Part shown: one piece after another, positions 33,455-37,215 of the stretch | How the letters are laid out: each line of letters begins with the position of its first letter | How positions within the stretch are numbered: position 1 is the stretch's first letter | Assembly (NCBI GenBank): GCA_947448955.1 | Contig: CANFPU010000020.1 | Coordinates: forward strand, 1 to 37,215 | Direction of reading: 5' to 3' | DNA length: 37,215 nt | Source of the DNA: Burkholderiales bacterium | GTDB lineage: Bacteria; Pseudomonadota; Gammaproteobacteria; Burkholderiales; Burkholderiaceae_C | Position numbers and translations under genes: made by a program | The notes under the pieces: generated by a model | The model's input: only the letters and a program-made list of their open reading frames with translations | The model's database searches: none | Told to the model about the DNA's origin: nothing

Positions 33455-36400
33455 ATGCAACTCGTCACCCGAACCCAGACCGCACTGACCAGCGGTGCGA
33501 GCAAGGTCAGCGCGGCCATCTCTGAGGCGGGTGGCACCTTGAAGACGCAGATCGGTGAGGGGTTGACGGCGACCAGTGAAGCACTGGGCGCGGTGCAGGA
33601 TAGGCTCAAAGGCATCGTCACCAAGCTGCTCGAATTGGGCCCTTTGCTGGATCCGACCGGTCTGCTGCCGCCTTTGACTGCAGCGTTGGGGCGCTGCCAA
33701 GCCGACTTGCAGACTTTGGCCAGCACTTTGTCTGGGCTGGGTGACCGCTTGTTGACCGCAGGGCAGAGCTTGGGCGGGGCCAGTACCGAGTTACAAACGG
33801 CGCTGGCCATCGTGACCGCACTGCCCGACCGGCTGTTGGCAGCACAACCCGATGTCTCAGGCCTGACCGAGCAATTGCAGGCCTTGTTGCAGCGAGGCCA
33901 GGGGATTGCGCTGCGGGCGGCCGATGTCGAGCCGCGTCTCAACCGGTTTGCCAGCCAGCTACAAGCCCTGCTGCCAGAACTCAATGAGCTGCGCGATGTG
34001 GCGGCCCAGACGGTGGTGTCGATGGACACCAATGTGGCAGTGGAAGCGGCGCATGCGCGTGCTCAAGCGATGGTCCGTGGCGCGGAGACCGCTGCACTGG
34101 CTGAACTCAACCTGCTCAAGACCGAAGTCCATGAAGGCGCCGATGCGCTACAGGCTGACTTGAGGACGTTGGCCCAGGTTGTGCCGGACACCCTGGACCG
34201 TGCGGTCGAGGCGGTGGATGCGTCGGTGCAGGAGGTATTCGATGCACTCGACCGGGTGTTTGACCGGCTCGATGTGGCGGTGGATACGCTACGTCAGGCG
34301 CTGACCGAACTGCAGGACCAAGCCAAGCTGTTGCACGACCGTTGCGACGATGCGGGCGAGCTGTTGCAGATGCCGCTGGACAAGGCTCAGGCGGCGATCG
34401 CTTTGCTGGTGTCGCAGGTTGACGAGGTCGGCAAAGCGGTTGACGAAGTGCTGGCGCTGGTCGATGCGCAGGTGGGTCGCTTGCAAGCCATGATCGACAC
34501 CATCCGCACGGCCATCGACAAGGTGGTGGCCGCGGTGGTCGAGGTGCTGGCCGAACTCTCAGACATCTTGAAAGAGCTTGATGCGGAGATCGAGGGTGTC
34601 AAGGCCACGCTGTTGTCGATACCTCAGCTGCTCGAAGACACTGTCAAGCCGCAGATCGACGCCGCTGAAGCTTTTGTGCAAGAGGTACGACAGCGCATCG
34701 TCAACTTTATGCAGCAGGCCGACAGCGCCTTGTCTGCGGCCAGCGACGAAATCGATCAAGCCGAAGCCTGCTGCGACACCGCAATCGCCACCTGCACGAA
34801 ATACCAGATGCGGGTGCCGCCGCTGATCGCTGCACGGCTGTTGTTCGTCGGTGTCAAATCCAGTCTGCCTGGCATTCGCACCGCGATCGCCACGGCACGA
34901 ACCACCGTGCGCACTGCCGGCAAAACCGCGCTGGGCTTGATGGATCTGGCCATCAAGGCCGTTGGCACGCTGCGTGGATTGTTGGAGCAGGCGATTGTCC
35001 AAGTCAAGACGGTGGTCAACCGGCTGCTCGGCTTGCTCGCGCAGGTGCAAGCGGCGCTGGCACAGGGTCAGGAAAAATTGGCCCAGGTCGCCGATGAACT
35101 GAAGGCGCAAGCCGAGGCCATCAAGGCCAAACCCGATCCGTTGATGGCCCAGGTTCGGGCTGCGATCGACGCCTTTTTGGCGAAAGCCAAGCCTCGGGAG
35201 TCGGTGGCAGATGTGCGCGCAAAAGTCGATGGGCTGAACCAGACGGCGTTGGGCCCTGTTCGAAAACGTCTGGCCGACGGTCTTTCCAGCACCCACTTGT
35301 CGATCGACGCTGCGGCGGCCAAGCTGCCGCCGCTGGCCAACCCGGTGCAGGACCAGATCGATGCGATGAGGGCTCGTTTGGCCGAGTTGCGCCTATCGGC
35401 TCAGAAACCCAAGGAACAGGCGCTGGCCTTGATCGAGCAACTGCGGGGGCGAATCGACCTCACCTTGACGCAAGGCCGGCGGTCGCTGGACGTGGCGCTG
35501 GACCATGCGTTCGAACTGTTGGAGCATGGCCTCAGCAACGCGGCCAAGATGGTCGCCAACTTCAGCCTGCCCAATCTGCCTAGATTGCCGGGACTGCCTG
35601 GCCTGTCATTGGGGGCAGGCGGGACCGGTGGGGCTGGCGGCGGGTTGTCCTTGCCGGGGCTATCCGGTTTGTCCGGTATTTCCGGTCCGTCGGGCTTGTC
35701 CGGCCTGTCCGGCCTTTCCGCAGGCGCTCTCGGCGGGGGTGGAGCTGGCGGAGGCCTATCCTTGTCGGGTCTGTCCGGCCTGGCAGCGAGCGTGCCGGGT
35801 CTGGGCGAGGCCGGCGGCGCAATGTCGTGGCCTGGAAGTGCCGATTTGCTCAGTGATCTGGGCGCTGCGGTGTCGCGAGCGGGCTCCGTCAACCAGGCAC
35901 TGGCAGCCGCCTGTGATGCGGCAGCCGATCTGGTCAACGAGGCTGCGGCCGTGGCAGACGAGTGGATCCAATCCCTGCCTGCGGATGCCAGTGGCATGTT
36001 GGCGCGATTCCAATTGCCGCTGCATTGTTTGATGTGCCAGAAAGTCATTGAGATTTCCGCCGATGCCCAGTCGAAGCTGGAGAGCGCAGCCAAGGGCGCT
36101 GTTCAAGGGGCGGAGGGTCAGGCGAAAGCGCTGGCAGATGCCGCGCAGGCGCAGGGCGAAAGTGCCCTCCAATCCCCCGAAAGCATCCCGCAGCAGCTTG
36201 AAGCCGCAGCGGAAGCCGCCCAATCCAAACTCGCTGAGGCGATGGCCTCGGCTGAGGGTGCTGGACAGCAGGCTCAAAAGGATTTGGTGGCATCGCTGGT
36301 CGACAAGGCTTCCGGCGGGTTCCCGGTGCTTTGTTTGGAATGCGGCCCTCAGCTTCGTGCCAAGCTGGAAAGTGCAGCCGGCCCGATGGCCGATGCCGTC

Positions 36401-37215
36401 AAAGATTTACAGGTGCAAGCCGACGAGTTGGCGGGCGCTTGGAGCGGTCTGGGCGACAGTGCCCGCGAAGCCATTGAGTTGCCGTTAGAAGAAACTCGTC
36501 ACGACGCTGAAGCCGCGGCTGGAGAGGCGGACCAGGCGAGCCAGGCCGTCGAAACTGAATTGGCTGAGGCGATGCAGCCTATGCAGTCGATGTCAGACGA
36601 CATGACCGAAGCACTGGCCGCTGCTGATGAGGGTGCGCAGCAGACGCAGCAGCAATTGGCGGCGTCGCTGGTCGATGTGGCTGCGGCGGCTGATTCGTTG
36701 CGTGAAGCGCTGTCTGAAGCTTCTGCTGAGATGCAGAAGTCCTGCGACGAAGTGCAGGCCAAGGTCACCGATTTGCGCGATCAGGCGCAGGCTGAAGTCG
36801 ACAGCGCCAAGCAATCGGTGACCTCTGTCCAAGCCGCCGTGCAGGCCACGCGAGTTGATGTGGTGTCGGCAGAGTCCATTGTCGATGCCGAGGTCGAGCG
36901 CCGCGGTGGCGAACCTCGGGTCCCGCCGGCCCCGGCCCCGGCCCCTGCACCAGCAGCACCTGCGGCTGAAGCACCAGCAGCGCCTGCGGCTGAAGCACCA
37001 GCAGCGCCTGCGGCTGAAGCACCAGCAGCGCCTGCGGCAGAAGCGCCAGCAGCGCCTGCGGCAGAAGCGCCAGCAGCGCCTGCGGCTGAAGCACCGGCCG
37101 CGCCTGCGGCAGAGGCACCGGTCGCGCCTGCGGCTGAAGCGCCAGCAGCGCCTGCGGCAGAAGCGCCAGCAGCGCCTGCGGCAGAAGCGCCAGCAGCGCC
37201 TGCGGCTGAAGCACC
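33455..37215 (+). CDS. Very large unknown coiled-coil-like protein, 3' end outside the window
   Basis: The frame from ATG 33455 stays open for 1253 codons to the window end without a stop. I recognise no named family. Residues 1-700 are almost entirely helical and rich in Ala, Leu, Glu, Gln, Asp and Val with heptad spacing (for example QDQAKLLHDRCDDAGELLQM), like apolipoprotein- or tropomyosin-type amphipathic repeats. Residues about 706-790 form a Gly-Leu-Ser linker. CxxC pairs lie at C858/C861 (CLMC) and C960/C963 (CLEC), each followed by KLESAA. A further Cys group is C439, C440, C447. The visible C-terminus is an Ala-Pro-Ala-Glu octapeptide repeat. No signal peptide or membrane helix is seen, and aromatic residues are rare. 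No clear ribosome binding site precedes the ATG; translation may be coupled to the gene 19 bases upstream. Confidence 0.75.
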   Translation, partial: MQLVTRTQTALTSGASKVSAAISEAGGTLKTQIGEGLTATSEALGAVQDRLKGIVTKLLELGPLLDPTGLLPPLTAALGRCQADLQTLASTLSGLGDRLLTAGQSLGGASTELQTALAIVTALPDRLLAAQPDVSGLTEQLQALLQRGQGIALRAADVEPRLNRFASQLQALLPELNELRDVAAQTVVSMDTNVAVEAAHARAQAMVRGAETAALAELNLLKTEVHEGADALQADLRTLAQVVPDTLDRAVEAVDASVQEVFDALDRVFDRLDVAVDTLRQALTELQDQAKLLHDRCDDAGELLQMPLDKAQAAIALLVSQVDEVGKAVDEVLALVDAQVGRLQAMIDTIRTAIDKVVAAVVEVLAELSDILKELDAEIEGVKATLLSIPQLLEDTVKPQIDAAEAFVQEVRQRIVNFMQQADSALSAASDEIDQAEACCDTAIATCTKYQMRVPPLIAARLLFVGVKSSLPGIRTAIATARTTVRTAGKTALGLMDLAIKAVGTLRGLLEQAIVQVKTVVNRLLGLLAQVQAALAQGQEKLAQVADELKAQAEAIKAKPDPLMAQVRAAIDAFLAKAKPRESVADVRAKVDGLNQTALGPVRKRLADGLSSTHLSIDAAAAKLPPLANPVQDQIDAMRARLAELRLSAQKPKEQALALIEQLRGRIDLTLTQGRRSLDVALDHAFELLEHGLSNAAKMVANFSLPNLPRLPGLPGLSLGAGGTGGAGGGLSLPGLSGLSGISGPSGLSGLSGLSAGALGGGGAGGGLSLSGLSGLAASVPGLGEAGGAMSWPGSADLLSDLGAAVSRAGSVNQALAAACDAAADLVNEAAAVADEWIQSLPADASGMLARFQLPLHCLMCQKVIEISADAQSKLESAAKGAVQGAEGQAKALADAAQAQGESALQSPESIPQQLEAAAEAAQSKLAEAMASAEGAGQQAQKDLVASLVDKASGGFPVLCLECGPQLRAKLESAAGPMADAVKDLQVQADELAGAWSGLGDSAREAIELPLEETRHDAEAAAGEADQASQAVETELAEAMQPMQSMSDDMTEALAAADEGAQQTQQQLAASLVDVAAAADSLREALSEASAEMQKSCDEVQAKVTDLRDQAQAEVDSAKQSVTSVQAAVQATRVDVVSAESIVDAEVERRGGEPRVPPAPAPAPAPAAPAAEAPAAPAAEAPAAPAAEAPAAPAAEAPAAPAAEAPAAPAAEAPAAPAAEAPVAPAAEAPAAPAAEAPAAPAAEAPAAPAAEA
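35573..35810 (+). repeat. Gly-Leu-Ser/Pro-rich linker repeats in the large protein
   Basis: Codons here give LPGLPGLSL, then seven consecutive Gly-x-Ser triplets (GLS GLS GIS GPS GLS GLS GLS), poly-Gly, and GLSLSGLSGLA. The TCCGG core recurs in the DNA. It separates the long helical part from the CxxC-bearing part. Confidence 0.75.
36026..36676 (+). repeat. Diverged internal module duplication with CxxC
   Basis: Copy 1 begins at CLMC (36026) and copy 2 at CLEC (36332); both continue to KLESAA about 8-14 residues later. A second shared block, EAMASAEGAGQQ...VASLVD (about 36236-36304), recurs as EALAAADEGAQQ...AASLVD (about 36608-36676), 372 bases later. The modules are therefore tandem and diverged. 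Confidence 0.65.
36947..37215 (+). repeat. 24-bp tandem repeat encoding APAAPAAE, at least 11 copies
   Basis: Eleven complete 24-base units fill 36947-37210 and a twelfth starts at 37211, leaving the window. The consensus is GCACCAGCAGCGCCTGCGGC with TGAA, giving the octapeptide APAAPAAE; some units use GCAGAA, GCCAGC or GTCGCG variants (one APVAPAAE). It extends a disordered Pro/Ala tail like those that span cell walls or act as flexible linkers. Confidence 0.9.

Noticed and set aside
36765-37214. Minus-strand Leu/Gln/Ala/Pro repeat frame
   Set aside because: It is the reverse reading of the APAAPAAE minisatellite.

Overview
The window is GC-rich, densely coded DNA that looks like a betaproteobacterium of the order Burkholderiales. 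That placement is inferred from gene content: a Tat-exported HiPIP, an FeS-type bacterial photolyase beside a MerR regulator, UbiG, and a large set of CoA-thioester catabolic genes. No rRNA, tRNA, CRISPR array, transposase or phage gene was recognised.

Region 1 (1-9613) is a housekeeping and light/DNA-repair block. A MoCF-domain protein converges on a MerR regulator. Divergent from merR runs a likely operon: Tat-secreted HiPIP, FeS-type (6-4) photolyase, DUF393 protein, an SDR interrupted by one in-frame TAA, a 53-residue Cys-rich protein, and a second photolyase/cryptochrome. UbiG and an exported methyltransferase follow with overlapping start/stop codons, then a DUF427 protein on the other strand. 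The two flavin photolyases under a divergent MerR gene suggest a light-responsive regulon.

Region 2 (9811-32508) opens with a TonB-dependent receptor and continues as a catabolic island: GntR regulator, carboxymuconolactone-decarboxylase-like protein, 3-hydroxyisobutyrate-dehydrogenase-like protein, MDR reductase, acyl-CoA synthetase, two enoyl-CoA hydratase/isomerases, an amidohydrolase, a class III CoA-transferase, a DUF2889 protein, an aminoglycoside-phosphotransferase-fold kinase, thiolase, thioesterase, a tandem acyl-CoA dehydrogenase pair, MFS transporter, alpha/beta hydrolase and a FadH-type 2,4-dienoyl-CoA reductase. Together these can activate an organic acid to its CoA ester and beta-oxidise it. 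The substrate cannot be read from the sequence. The kinase plus dehydrogenase combination recalls levulinate/4-hydroxyacid catabolism, and the dehydrogenase pair recalls PimC/PimD-type heteromeric enzymes.

Region 3 (32509-37215) is the least explained part. After a 372-base gap with a perfect 16-bp palindrome come two adjacent genes that I cannot place in any family. The first encodes a 184-residue protein with an Ala/Gly-only central tract. The second is an open frame of at least 1253 codons that leaves the window without a stop. It encodes a long helical, heptad-rich protein with a Gly-Leu-Ser linker, duplicated CxxC modules and an Ala-Pro-Glu octapeptide repeat tail. This pair is the best candidate for an undescribed system.

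The first 190 bases hold no gene I can support.
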